Positions 20,500 through 46,459 of a stretch of DNA of 64,000 bases are shown here, one piece after another; positions within the stretch are counted from its first letter, which is position 1, and each line of letters opens with the position of its first letter. The stretch comes from Sycon ciliatum (taxonomy: Eukaryota > Porifera > Calcarea > Leucosolenida > Sycettidae), in the NCBI RefSeq assembly GCF_964019385.1, contig NC_088647.1:12684922-12748921 (forward strand). Direction: 5' to 3'. Made by a program: the position numbers and the translations under genes. Below the pieces are notes generated by a model. The model did no database searches. It was not told where the DNA came from and worked only from the letters and a program-made list of their open reading frames with translations.

Positions 20500-22419
20500 G
20501 AGTAAACCATTACATGTCAAGTACAAGACCTACAAGATCAAATGCATGTACTTGAAGCAACGATGAGAAAGAACTGTATCATCTCCAAGTAGCCAAGCTA
20601 ACAGGAATGGTAGATCCGGAAGTTGCCAGAGTACAATGCATGTATTTATATTTCCTGAAGCATCTCCTGCGGCGTGAGCAAAACAACTCCGGTATGTGCT
20701 TTGACTCTTACCATTAGTTTTGTTCAGGAAGATGGTAGCCACGAGTAGCTTCCATGGATCATGGAACAAGCTTTCTTGGATAAGATTGTATGGCGAGCGG
20801 GGTGGTACATACTTCAAAGTAAACGTCTTGGTGCACGTCAGCTGAGGCTGTACTGCAGCACCGCTCGCCTTCCTTGCACGCGATGACTGTGAAAAGTACG
20901 GGCTACTAGCCGAGGATGGCAACGCACTTGATGTATTGTCTGACTGTGTTGCAGGTGGCGGAGTACATGGTATATCCTGATCATCTGAAACTGCAGCCGT
21001 AGTCATATCGGACACTGCCAAACTGTGAACCTCTGATCCTACAGCACAGCACGCTTCATCAGAAATTGGCACAGCGTCACAAGAAGGTAATGCAGGGTTA
21101 TCTGAAGCTCCACCATGCGTAAAAGCTGCACTACCCGCCGGGAGGGATGACGCGTCTACCTGCACAACAGGTTCCTTGTGAATGGTAAGAGCAGACACAT
21201 AAGCGGCATTTTTCTGTGTGGAGTCAGTACCACCAACACTTGCATGCTGCTCTACTCCATCAGTACCGTGCAGTGCTTGCCCAGATGTAGCAGGATGCTG
21301 CAACGATTCAAGGTAGGCTCTAACGGATCGCAGTGAACGAAACTTCTTCCCTGACGGGCTGCAGAATATCATCAAACACAAAACGAAAGGAAACCTTGGA
21401 GTTCAGGAACTAGCAAGCTAAGTGTGCTGCCTTGTACTACTGCCGTAGTAGCGTTGTGTAAGCCATCAATATTGGCAAGGGGACACTCTAATTGTTATCA
21501 TTTAGGATTACCTAGTCAGGGAACAAAGCATACCGGTAATCATCCCACTCATCTTTCACCGACTGCACAAACCTATCACTATATGTAGGCTGCCGGCACC
21601 TCAATTTTATGTGTAATGGTACGTGTGTGTGTGTGTGTTTGTGGGGTGCGTGCATGTGCGCCGTGTGTGCGTTTGCAGATTCGCGTGAATCTCTTGCAAT
21701 GGGTGTGTACATGGCACATGGATGGTGGTACATAGTGTGTGTCACTGTGTGCGTGCGCGAGTGTGTGTATGTGTGTGTTCACGCAACAGCCCAAGATTGT
21801 AGTCATGTCTTGGAATACTGTGCCAATGTTTCATAGCGTGCTTTTTCCTATACATGTTACAGTGGTCCCTCTATAATCCGGCACCATTTGTGCCACGAAA
21901 ATCTGCTGGATTAAGGAGGGTGCTGGATTAACAAATCTGATTTACTGCTGCAATGTGCATGAAGAGGACATTTTGGCTACTGAAAATTGTGCTGGTTTAT
22001 CGAGGGTGCTGGATTATAAAGTGCCGGATTAGAGAGGGACGACTGTACTATGATGTTAGTACCGTGGCTCGTGCTCCCCCCCCCCCCTCGGTCTGCTTTT
22101 ATTCAATCTATCTCCGGCTGGTTTGTAACAAAGGTAATCAAGACTGACAGTACAATTTACATCAGCTAAGGTCGAAACCTATTGCACAGTCACTGATGTC
22201 AGGAGGTTCGATACGATCATACCAGTAAGGTATATTCAGCCCAGGTGCTAGGTGGGCCTACACAAGTCATGTAACCGTGCTACATGCATATGGACGTGCG
22301 TTTACGGTTTAGTCATGGTTACCGTACCTGTAGAAATATGTGTCAGAGTGACCTCGGGTTTTCCCAGACTTCCTCACAATGACTTCAGTCTTCCAGCCGT
22401 CCGGAACCTCAGAAGACAT
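19103..22419 (-). CDS. MBD4: MBD4 methyl-CpG-binding DNA glycosylase
   Basis: MBD4 removes T or U mispaired with G at methylated CpG sites, the start of base-excision repair (family knowledge). Five exons with fully consistent phases (22419-22328, 21358-20712, 20367-20218, 19495-19392, 19186-19103) give 358 residues. Residues 1-50 form the methyl-CpG-binding domain ([22 protein letters not shown]). A linker rich in Ser, Ala and acidic residues follows to about 210. The HhH-GPD glycosylase fills the C-terminus: [20 protein letters not shown], then the hairpin [15 protein letters not shown], then [13 protein letters not shown] with the catalytic Asp near 319, and [11 protein letters not shown]. 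It is shorter than vertebrate MBD4 because of its short linker. The first intron holds a MITE at 21860-22045. A young BEL/Pao element sits 128 bp past the stop. Confidence 0.96.
20405..20496. repeat. (GA)n microsatellite
   Basis: About 90 bp of nearly pure GA in an MBD4 intron. Confidence 0.95.
21860..22045. mobile_element. pogo/Tigger-like MITE (CAGTGGTCCCTCT ends)
   Basis: Left end CAGTGGTCCCTCTATAATCC and right end GTGCCGGATTAGAGAGGGAC followed by GACTG form inverted repeats flanked by TA. GTGCTGGATTA recurs inside. It lies in MBD4 intron 1. Confidence 0.8.
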
Positions 22420-24054
22420 CGCGGTATAAATGATAACCACACGATCTCAGTTGAAATGTAGAATCCGTTCCTCACACGGATACAAAAGACTATGTTGCAG
22501 TGGGCTGAGCAGCATGGGTGCAAGCAAATCCACCAGATAAAGGATATTTCGGAATTTTGGCGTTATATTTACTTATAACAGAGTAATGGCCTGCAAACAC
22601 AGACGAGGCCGAGGGTGGTCTGTAAACAAAGAACATGTTCGACCCATAGTCATAGCTGTTTCCAGAATCATGGCAAGGAACGTTGGCAAGATGCATTTCA
22701 AACTCGAAGTCAAAAAAGACTCGCTGCACAACACAAATTCAAAACACAGACGTGCTCGAACACGTTTTTCATTCACTCTTCTCGCGGGAAATTTTGAAAT
22801 CTGCATGATGTCATCATCTGAGTGCATAATTATTATTATTTATTATGGTGCGTACTGTTTAAACACACCAACAAGAACAATAAAAATTATTACTCAGTGC
22901 ATGCAGTTTGCAATGGTTTCAGCTTTGCAATATTTTTATTCAATGCCAATATTATTGGCATTTATAATAAAAATAAAGCATTGTGTTTCACTATTGAAAC
23001 AATTATTTTGACTACAATAGTCGTCCAGTACACTGGTGTATAACCAAGGCCCTACTACCAGCTACTGCATTGCGTATCCTGACGTGATTGAAGGGACTAG
23101 TCGACCATGTCGACAGGATCATGAAAAAAGTGAGTCACCCTTTACATCATAGGTACATTGTTGTGTTCCCCGGCTGGCTGCTGCCTGGAGAAGATTAGAA
23201 CCAGGGAGCAGTACTACTCCCTGTTTAGAACCACAACCGAACGCAAGAATAGTGTTTTCCTGTTGTTGCAGGCATTACGTTTTCCTGTTTGGAGTGGCGA
23301 TCGACTATGGTGTTGGAATCAAGAAAATAAACTTGCATGTTGTCAACCAAGTATGGGGAAAAGAAATCCATGTGGAGTCAACTCTATAAATTATAACTTA
23401 TATTCCTGGAGAAAAGTTACAAAAGCATCCACCATGACACACAGTGCTCAATATAGCTTAGGGAACTGTGGCACACAATTTTAAGTAAAGAAAGCAGCCA
23501 AACAAAGTAATAAACATGCATTACCAATAGATAGAGCAGGAGCCAAAAATAGAATATATCTTTGTCAAAAAGGCAGAACAATCCATTTGGGAAACTGGCA
23601 AACGGTGCCACTACGTCACCAAATTTAAAGCCATATCAAACGTTAATTGCTGCGCAATTGTGACACACACACACACTCACACACGCACAATGCAATTGGC
23701 CTGCTGTCGGTCAAGCTGTGAATGGAGGATCAAGTGCCGGAAACTGCAAAAAAAGGGTACAGTTTGTTCATGGGCTGTACGTGTACTCGTTGTGTTGGTG
23801 CTACCCGAATCAGAACAGTCTGCATAGCCAGCTACACTCCTGCTGCGATCTACGAGGATTTGTAAATTAGCGCTTGTCGGAGCTGCTTGCTAAATTCAAG
23901 TGAGACAAGTGGATGCTGAGCAATCCACAGTCGTAATCAGCCACCAGGATGACAGACATGGAACAGCTCTGGCTGCCAGATGGAGAGTAGGTGGTCAAGT
24001 TCGGAGAGTCTGTTACATTGAAGAGATGAAATAAGTAACGGCGCAAGCGGGAGC
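22420..24054. other. MBD4 upstream and MRL-gene downstream region
   Basis: It must hold the MBD4 promoter on the left and the MRL-gene 3' untranslated region on the right. Open frames are short, and no domain was recognised on either strand. AT-rich stretch near 22820-23010. Confidence 0.4.
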
Positions 24055-38127
<14,073 letters not shown>

Positions 38128-40881
38128 TGACACGATCGTACAAAGCCAACAGGCTGCTGCTCGTACTGTCTTGGCCGTCGTCACCTCGGCCTCCAGCACA
38201 GCAATCCTCTGACAACGACCACCACTGCACTAGCACCGACCTATGACCGTACTATGACACTGACTTAGAGCTATCGGCAGGAGGGCACGGTGCACCGGCC
38301 AAGTCACTCCAAGCAGCGGGAAAGCTGCCTCTGAGCAGCGCTGTCTGGCAGTAACAAGACGTGCCCCAGTTTACTTATTCAACTCTCTAATTCCACGGCA
38401 CGACCGATAGCCAGTCCAACATAAATACTAATTCTGCGATAAAGCGAGGGTTGAGAAAATAAATGGTTTGAATGACACACGCAACTACAGAAATCCTAGG
38501 ACAACGTAAGGACTGTTTTGTTGTCCAAGTAAATGTGTGGCTCATACAGAAGCCACAGGCTTGGTGGACCAGAACAACAATGGCTTGCAGCTTGCTGCAA
38601 GAGGAAACGGAAGGGGATGAACAGGCCAGGAAAAAGATGGGCAAGACGGTTTCGAGAGCCTCCAAGGCCCTACAGTGGCTCTACGGAAGACTCTACTACT
38701 AGTAGTTACTTAGTTAGACTGCGGTAGCTGAAGATCGCAAACAGGCGCTGACCGCTCAACTATGTAGTGGTTGTATCAACTCCTAGCACAAGTCTACCTG
38801 GTCTACCAGGGTCCGCATGCGAGGATGCAGCTTTGTTCTGTGATCATGCCGGGATTCGTGGTGATAGCGCACCGCAGCTACAAGAACGTTAGCGACCAAA
38901 GAACGATAGGGACCAAGGGGCTAGCGCACGGCAGCCGTCAGGGCACCGGTTACACTAGAGAAGCGTAGGTCTACTGCACTGGTGATGACAGTTGTGTCGC
39001 AAAACAACGGGGCGAATGGGGAACCAAGGTTGGCTGAAAAACAATGGGAGCATCGCCAGCAGCACGACCAGGAGCTCTACTCGATCGCACTTGCACGCTG
39101 TAGCGTGTCGGACAGTCGCGATCCCATTCGCACCCATCGCTCACAGCAGGCACGCTAGTTCAAATGGTTTCACTGTTGTCGGTGCTCTTGCAGTCGTGCA
39201 ACCAGTCTGATAGAGTTCATAGTTTTCGAATGGAAGTGTTATCATTCGAATAACTTTTCACACTGGTGCATTGACCTGCGATCGGGATGGCCCGGAATAC
39301 TTCCCATTTCTTACGGGATCTTCACCGCCAGACCCGATTATCCTCTCGTCGGGTATTTGTTCTAATTCCTACAGAGGGATGGTCATGGTGGTACCGAAAT
39401 GGCGAGTCCCTGGCGATATGTGTTCGAACAGGAACAAACGCTTACCATTTAGAAACCCGAGTGGCATTGATCATGCAGGTACTGCCTACTGGTAAACTGG
39501 TAAGGTTTTGAACTTGCTTCTCAAGTAGGCTACTTGTGTGCGAGCACGCTTCTACTGAGGTCTAGTTCTTGCCAACAAATACGGTACATGCTATTACTGC
39601 TGCGTAGCACCATGGCAGTGCTCTGTAAACAAACGTGAACAGTATTATTATCTCACCGTAGCAGTGCACTTACAGGCATTGGCGTGGCTCAAAGAGCCCA
39701 ATCGTTTGGAATCGACCGACATACTGCTCGAGGTCAAGAGATTGCAGCCAGCTCAGCAAATCCAAGGTTCTCCTACCGGCCGTGGCGCTCATCTCTGCCA
39801 CACGGCTATTGGTACGCCTGTGATCGTCCAACCCTGCACTCCCTCACTGCTACCCAGTACTCTAGCTTACACACCGGCAAAAACAGGACAAACGCACTCA
39901 ACACACGCTCAGAAGAAACTGATTGCGATTCCTGAAAGCGCGTAGATTCCTCGCGGAAACTAGAGTTGTGGAGGGAAATGAACACAAGCAGATGAATATC
40001 CTGTACACATGGCACACGCGATATTCGTATCGTACTCGCTAGGTGCGGAGAACAGACGGTAGCTGCTGTGCCTCCGTGACTGACAGCAGTGTTTCTAGCG
40101 GCTAGGGTGCAGGTGAGGGCTTTTATTTTCTGTGTACGAGTACGAGCACTAACAATGATAATGCGTGCACGCGCGTAGATCTACCGTATTTCTTTTAGAT
40201 TTTTGCGGGGGCAACCCGTATGATATGTATGAAGAGAATACCGGTAGATGGCCGTGACAAGGCCAAGGAGACTATAAATTTTTCGTTGCAGCGTGTTTTT
40301 CTCCTTCAGGCTGATCGAGTCTCGACACTTCTTGTATCGTATCGACGAGCGGATACACTGGATGTACGAGTACTTCATTGTATGACTGACAGTCTTATTA
40401 TCAGACTGTGACTGTCTGTATGTAGTGTCAGTCTGTAGCTGTACAGTCATCAGGGTCATCACATGGTCATGTGTGAATGTAAAAAAAACTGTAATCTGTA
40501 GAGCACCGACCGTGGTGGAGCCGAATGCACAGACGAGTAGACCTACAGTACAGACAACTAGACTCGAGTCTTGTGATCATGACCACCACACCATGTAGAT
40601 CTACCAGTAAAACCCGTCAAGCAGACCTGCACGACTCGACTACGAGAGTCAGGACTCAGGCAGTCAGGGACAGGTAAGTAAAGGACTTATAATGTAAGTA
40701 GGTCTGTGACACTGACGACAGTCACCAGTCTAGTCTATCAACATTTACCATGATTGTTTAGCCAGCAAGAGGTGCTCGCAAGAAAGTGGCTGTGGACTGT
40801 CATAACTGATTACTCCTTTTTATCATACTATTTTTAATTTTTAAGTATAGAGTGTAGTGAAATGTCACATGTGACTGAAGC
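38128..40881. other. no recognised gene
   Basis: Upstream of the MRL-family gene; its first exon and promoter may be here. An open frame at 39287-39511 (plus) has no recognised domain. No repeat with clear ends was found. Confidence 0.35.
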
Positions 40882-41735
40882 TTAAAGGGGAAGTTAAGGC
40901 AAAAATTAAAATTTCACCAGTTGTAGTCTTCGGGGTGCTGAGTCGAATGGTCGTGGTCCGAGGAAGCTGAGACGCTCCTTTCCTACTTGAATCCCAATCG
41001 AACTCGCGCACTTCCACCGGAACTGGGTGACTGCGCCCTACTAGATGGGGATTTGTATGCAAAATGTCACTAAAAGCGCCATTTCCTTCTTATAAAAGCA
41101 TGGATGACCGCGATTGGCCCATATGTTGTAGTCTTTTGGACGCTGAGTCGATTGGTTTTGGTCCGAAAAGGCTGCGATGCAGCGTTCCTCCTTTATTCCC
41201 AATCGAACATGGTTGAACAAGCGGTCACGTGCTCCTGGGTGCCCAAATCACCTGGTCACCACGCCAGCAGGCGCCAACTTTCACACCAAGGTTCAACTCG
41301 AGTGACAGGACTGCACCCAAAAAAGGTCAAACAGGCTAGGAAGTTGTACCCTGCACGGTGGCCAGGTGACTGGCGCACGCAGGAGCACGTGACCGCTTGT
41401 TTAACCATGTTCGATTGGGAATAAAGGAGGAACGCTGCATCGCAGCCTTTTCGGACCAAAACCAGTCGACTCAGCGTTCAAAAGACTACAACATATGGGC
41501 CAATCGCGGTCATCCGTGCTTTTGTAAGAACGAAATGGCGCTTTTAGTGACATTTTGCATACAAATCCCCATCTAGTAGGGCGCAGTCACCCAGTTTCGG
41601 TGGAAGTGCGCGAGTTCGATTGGGATTCAAGTAGGAAGGGAGCGTCTCAGCTTCCTCGGACCACGACCATTCGACTCAGCACCCCGAAGACTACAACTGG
41701 TGAAATTTTAATTTTTGCCTTAATTTCCCCTTTAA
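40882..41735. mobile_element. foldback element with ~400-bp inverted arms, copy 1
   Basis: The outer ends read TTAAAGGGGAAGTTAAGGC and its inverse. The left arm (40882 to about 41285) is repeated inverted in the right arm (about 41340-41735) with scattered differences, leaving only some 50 bp of centre. No frame resembles a transposase. Recognisable blocks include GTAGTCTTCGGGGTGCTGAG and TCCTCCTTTATTCCCAATCG. Confidence 0.85.
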
Positions 41736-41738
41736 GTG

Positions 41739-42653
41739 AAGGGGAAGCACATGTATACCAGTACCCCAAAAATCAAATGTTCACCAGTTGTAGTCTTCGG
41801 GGTGCTGAGTCGAATCATCTGGGCCTTGGTCCGATCGAGGAAGCTGAGACGCTCCCTTCCTCCTTTATTCCCAATCGGACTCGCCCATTTCCACCGAAAC
41901 TGGGTGACTGCGCCCTACTAGATGGGGATTTGTATGCAAAATATCACTAAAAGCGCCGTTTCGTTCTTATAAAAGCACGGATGACCGCAATTGGTCCATA
42001 TGTTGTAGTCTTTTGGACGCTGAGTCGACTGGTTTTGGAGGCGGCGATGCAGGGTTCAGCCCTTATTCCCAATCGAACACGGGTGAGTAAGCGGTCACGT
42101 GCTCATGCGTACACCAGTCGCCTGGTCACCGTGCCTGCAGGCTACAACTTTCACACCAAGGTTCAACTCAAAGGTTCAACTCGAGTGACAAAAGTTGTAG
42201 CCTGCAGGCACGGTGACCAGGTGACTAGTGTACGAATGAGCACGTGACCGCTTACTCACCCGTGTTCGATTGGAAATAAGAGCTGAATGCTGCGTTTCAG
42301 CCTTTTGGACCAAAACCAGTCGACTCAGCGTCCAAAAGACTACAATGCATGGACCAATCGCGGTCGTCCGTGCTTTTTTATAAGAAGGAAACGGCGCTTT
42401 TAGTGACTTTTGCATACAAATCCCCATCTACATAATTATATGGGGCGCAGTCACCCAGTTTCGGTGAAAGTGTGCGAGTTCGGTTGGGAATAAAGGAGGA
42501 AGGGGGAGCGTCTCAGCTTCCTCGGACCAATACCATTGATTGGGAATAAAGGAGGAAGGGAGCGTCTCAGCTTCCTCGGACCAAGCCCATTCGACTCAGC
42601 ACCCCGAAGACTACAACTGGTGAAAAATTGATTTCAGGGTATACTTCCCCTTT
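41739..42653. mobile_element. foldback element, copy 2 (adjacent)
   Basis: Starts AAGGGGAAGCACATG and ends inverted as CTTCCCCTTT. It carries the same internal blocks as copy 1 on both arms, including GTAGTCTTCGGGGTGCTGAG and GGGGATTTGTATGC. It is more diverged at its outer ends and shows a local duplication near 42480-42590. Only three bases separate it from copy 1. Confidence 0.8.
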
Positions 42654-42844
42654 ATTCATAATGACGGAATCGCATAATTGATCGCATCTGTTGACAATGT
42701 TAAGAACCAAGTGTTGCGGTCTTGAGCGGAGGTGAGAGCTTTTCTTTGAAGCAGCTACTAGCAATCCTGAATGATACTATACAACTGTAGTTCAGACTTC
42801 AGCTCTTGTCTTGAGCCATTCACATAATCATTGACATGCATGTA

Positions 42845-43117
42845 CAGTTGAACATCGATTATCCGCACATCGACTATCCGACCATTCGATTATCCGTAAC
42901 AGTTTTTTTGGGCGCACGTGCCGTAGAGTACGCACTGTGCATGTAGTGAGCCATTCAAAAAATACGAAAATTTTGAAAAGTAAAAAGGTCGTGCGGCTAG
43001 TAATAACCACTGAAAGTGTGTGAGTGACAGTTTTTTCTTATCCGGAACATTTGCCTTATCTGAACACCGCCTGACAGTTGTCTGCCCAGAGGTGGTCGGA
43101 TAATCGATGTTCAACTG
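42845..43117 (+). mobile_element. pogo/Tigger-like MITE (CAGTTGAACATCG), copy D1
   Basis: 273 bp flanked by TA, ends CAGTTGAACATCGATTATCC and its inverse. Nearly identical to the copy at 43660-43939 in the opposite orientation. Confidence 0.9.
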
Positions 43118-43171
43118 TACATGTAACCTGACTACATGACTGTACAATCATAATCATTGACACGTGATGTA

Positions 43172-43321
43172 CAGTGCAGTGCTCAATGAAACCCAGCCGT
43201 GTCACTCAAGTACACGCCGGGCGTTGCGCAGCCCTAGACCTGCGAACACTGGGCTGCGAAATGGTGTAATATAGGTGCTAACTTTAAAAGTGACACGACT
43301 GGATTTCATTGAGCAAGACTG
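43172..43321. mobile_element. short TA-flanked MITE (GCTCAATGAAA ends)
   Basis: Left end contains GCTCAATGAAACCCAGCCGT; the right end holds the inverse GGATTTCATTGAGC and then CAAGACTG before TA. About 150 bp. It sits between the two D copies. Confidence 0.75.
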
Positions 43322-43659
43322 TACATGTACATTGTAAGGTTATGTCAATGGTAACCATGGTAACAGTCATGCGATGCACAACTTGCTGTATGGCACGTAC
43401 TGTATGTTCTACTATCAAGAGTCCCACATACTGGTAATTCATTGCAATGAATGTCGAGATGACGTCACAACCCAGACTGGGCCAGAGTTTCATGCCGGGT
43501 CGACAATCATCAGATGATGACAATACTATCAAGAGTCCATAAGAGGCGATTTATTTACAAGACAGCAGTGTTTCCCGCCGGGAAGTGAAGCACATGGTCC
43601 CGTGAGCTTGCGGTGATACGGAAAAAACAAAAATCAATTCACATGGCAGGATGCACGTA

Positions 43660-43939
43660 CAGTTGAACATCGATTATCCGACCACCTATGGGCAGACAAC
43701 TGTCAGGCGGTGTTCAGATAAGGCAAATGTTCCGGATAAGAAAAAACTGTCACTCACACACTTTCAGTGGTTATTACTAGCCGCACGACCTTTTTACTTT
43801 TTACTTTTCAAAATTTTCGTATTTTTTGAATGGCTCACTACATGCACAGTGCGTACTCTACGGCACGTGCGCCCAAAAAAACTGTTACGGATAATCGAAT
43901 GGTCGGATAGTCGATGTGCGGATAATCGATGTTCAACTG
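43660..43939 (-). mobile_element. pogo/Tigger-like MITE, copy D2 (inverted)
   Basis: 280 bp flanked by TA. Compared with the reverse complement of D1 I see one substitution and one extra 7-bp TTTTACT unit, so both copies are young. Confidence 0.9.
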
Positions 43940-46459
43940 TACAGCACCTGTAGTACGAAACAGTCCACGGAATGCCACGGTATGCACACCCCCCCCCCCC
44001 CAGCCCCGTCCCTGAACCATACCGGAATAGCTCGCGGGATACGTTCGCGCCAAAATATGAGTACATGTGACTGAATCTCCATGGCAGCATCACGCACGGG
44101 ATGAATCCTGCCGTCGTGTAAATCGCCTCTCAAGAAGAGTATGCAACCTGGCTATCAACTTTTGGGTTTCCTTCAGTACTTGCCTGCATCACGCCCTCTA
44201 CTCATGCGCCAAAAGAATCCAAAATAGTACATAATTTCTCATACCAGCACACCCGGTTTTGCTTGATTCGTTCGAGTACACTGGACACGAACTCTTCCAT
44301 TTTGGACGCACAAACTTCAGTTCTGTACGAAAGTTGGCTCCAAACCACAGGCATAGCGTTGTGTTTGACTTTCCAAAGTAAGGGTGTCATCAGATAGTAG
44401 GGTACTGTAAAGCGACAAACTTTCGCGGCGTGCAATGGTTCACGATGAGAAGCGTTTGCGATTCTATCTCTTCAGTCGGATCTTGTACTGTCTACAATCA
44501 ATGTATGGAGAGGTTTGCGGTGATTTATATTCGCGAATGTGTGATGATCGCGAAAATAGTGAAATCTAATCTCTAGCGAAAGTTTCTGACTTTACAGTAC
44601 CCGTAATTAGATCGGGTGTTCGGGTAGCAATCTGCTCCTGAGAACCAGATCAGGTAGATGGAGAACAGTGTTTTTGCAACGGTGCATGTAAAAGGCACCG
44701 TAATGTGCTTGCTGTACACTTTCCATGTAGCGCAAATGCACACTCACTGTACAAACTACTCCAAAAGTATGTCGAAAAAATACCCGATAGAGTACCCGTG
44801 CCATCCGGATAAAGATACCCGAGCCCGTTAGCCGGCCAAACCCCTACCCGTTGCAGCCCTACTCTAAAGTGTGCCATGGATCATGTAGCTGCACGAGGAA
44901 GTGAAGACAGCGTGGCATGCATCTGGCCCTTAGAACAGCCAATATGAAGCATGAGAATGCTTTTCAATACATTGGACAAGCAAACACAAAATGGATTGTG
45001 ACATTAGCCTACAGTAGAACGGCAAATTTTAGCTGGTAACATTTTTTGCGTTTTCTGAATCTAGACCAATAGAGCTTTTTCAAGCTAGGTTGGACCAACA
45101 GTCACTTTTTGGGGTCACGTGCGAGAAATTTTTGAATCGCTAGTGAACAGGCGAAGCCCAGTTCATGTTCACTTTGTATGGGAATGGATACGTGGAGGTG
45201 AAAGAATCCGTAGAATGGCGCCTCCAATTGATGTCCGACACTCGTGTTGAGTCAGAGAAGTTGCCAGGAAGCCCTTCCATGGCTTGGGCGAAAAAGAACA
45301 AGCTTCAGAATCGCTCCAAGTGCTGGTGGAGACGAACCTGTCAGATTTCGTATACTTTTCAATGCGTTTTGACTTTTGAGTCTTTTGACATGCGACCTGT
45401 TGACCACAATCTCGGGGTGAGCGCTGGGGGCGGTGGCGGGAACGGCGTCTTTGAAAAAGCTATATTCCCGATGACATCTTTTAGCGATTACGAGTTTCAG
45501 AATTTAAAAAAAGATGCCAAGGAGTGTGTTGTACATGCAAAAGTTTGACTGGCGCGGGTCGCGCGGCAAAACACTCCTTTCGCTATAATCGCCAAAATAT
45601 AAACGGCGCCAAAACAAGCTGTTCTACAGAATCCCGTAAAGTTAGTTCAGTAGCTGAGAGCAACAGTCAAAATGGCCCAATGGATGCATGTGTACGTGTG
45701 GTGATATTTAGCAGACTTCAGTAGCAAATCAATATTAAATATCAGCGCAGTCAAGAAGAGAAGAAGTTCTTGTAAATACTAGTAACATGAGACATATTCA
45801 TTAGTTGAGGGAATAGAGAAAGGGAAAAAATATACACGAGCATGGCAAATGGCGCAATTTAAATTATTAAAATACAATCGCAGGGCAGCCAGTTAGAAAG
45901 AAATTGTGAACATGTGTGCCCATGTGTGTTAGAGATACCACAAGGCGAGCAGCACAATACGACAAGACGCACATTACTACATTTGCGGGCAGCATGAAGC
46001 AACGCAGGCACTGGCTCCTACGACCTAAATGCGTGATTAAAAAATTTCCACATCGATGCTACCTGGAAGAAAAGTGCCTATTCCCGACACAAGCCCATAG
46101 CAGAACAAAAGCAGCAAGGTATATTCATTTAGTCAGAGAGAGAGAGAGAGAGAGAGCAGGAACAGGAACTGGAGCAGAGAAAGACGCAGGAGATTGAGGT
46201 AGTAGCAGAGGAGCAGAGAGCATGGCCATCACCAGACACACCCGCAAGCACACCATTATGAAAGAAAAAGCCTATGGGTTTGGACAGCTGTGCACCCTAG
46301 ATTCAAGACAACCATTGGGCAATAGGAAAGACCATTAATTTGACTTAGGACAAAGACACGCGAGTTCAAACGCACTCTGCCCCAAACTAAGTGCTAGCAA
46401 GGTATATATTCAACAAAAAACACACACAATTCTGGAGCGCATCACTGCACATACCAGTG
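43940..46459. other. no recognised gene
   Basis: Apart from the MITE at 44401-44601, nothing was recognised. A 127-codon frame at 45165-45548 (plus) has no known domain and ordinary composition, and I do not call it a gene. A poly-C run lies at about 43988-44000 and a short (GA)n near 46137-46156. Confidence 0.4.
44401..44601. mobile_element. MITE with GGTACTGTAAAG ends
   Basis: GGTACTGTAAAG followed by AAACTTTCGC at the left is mirrored at the right as GCGAAAGTTT and CTTTACAGTACC. About 200 bp, no coding capacity. Confidence 0.7.

Noticed and set aside
40882-42653. Possible CRISPR-like array because of recurring blocks
   Set aside because: The blocks are the inverted arms of two foldback elements; there are no short regular repeats with spacers, and the genome is animal.
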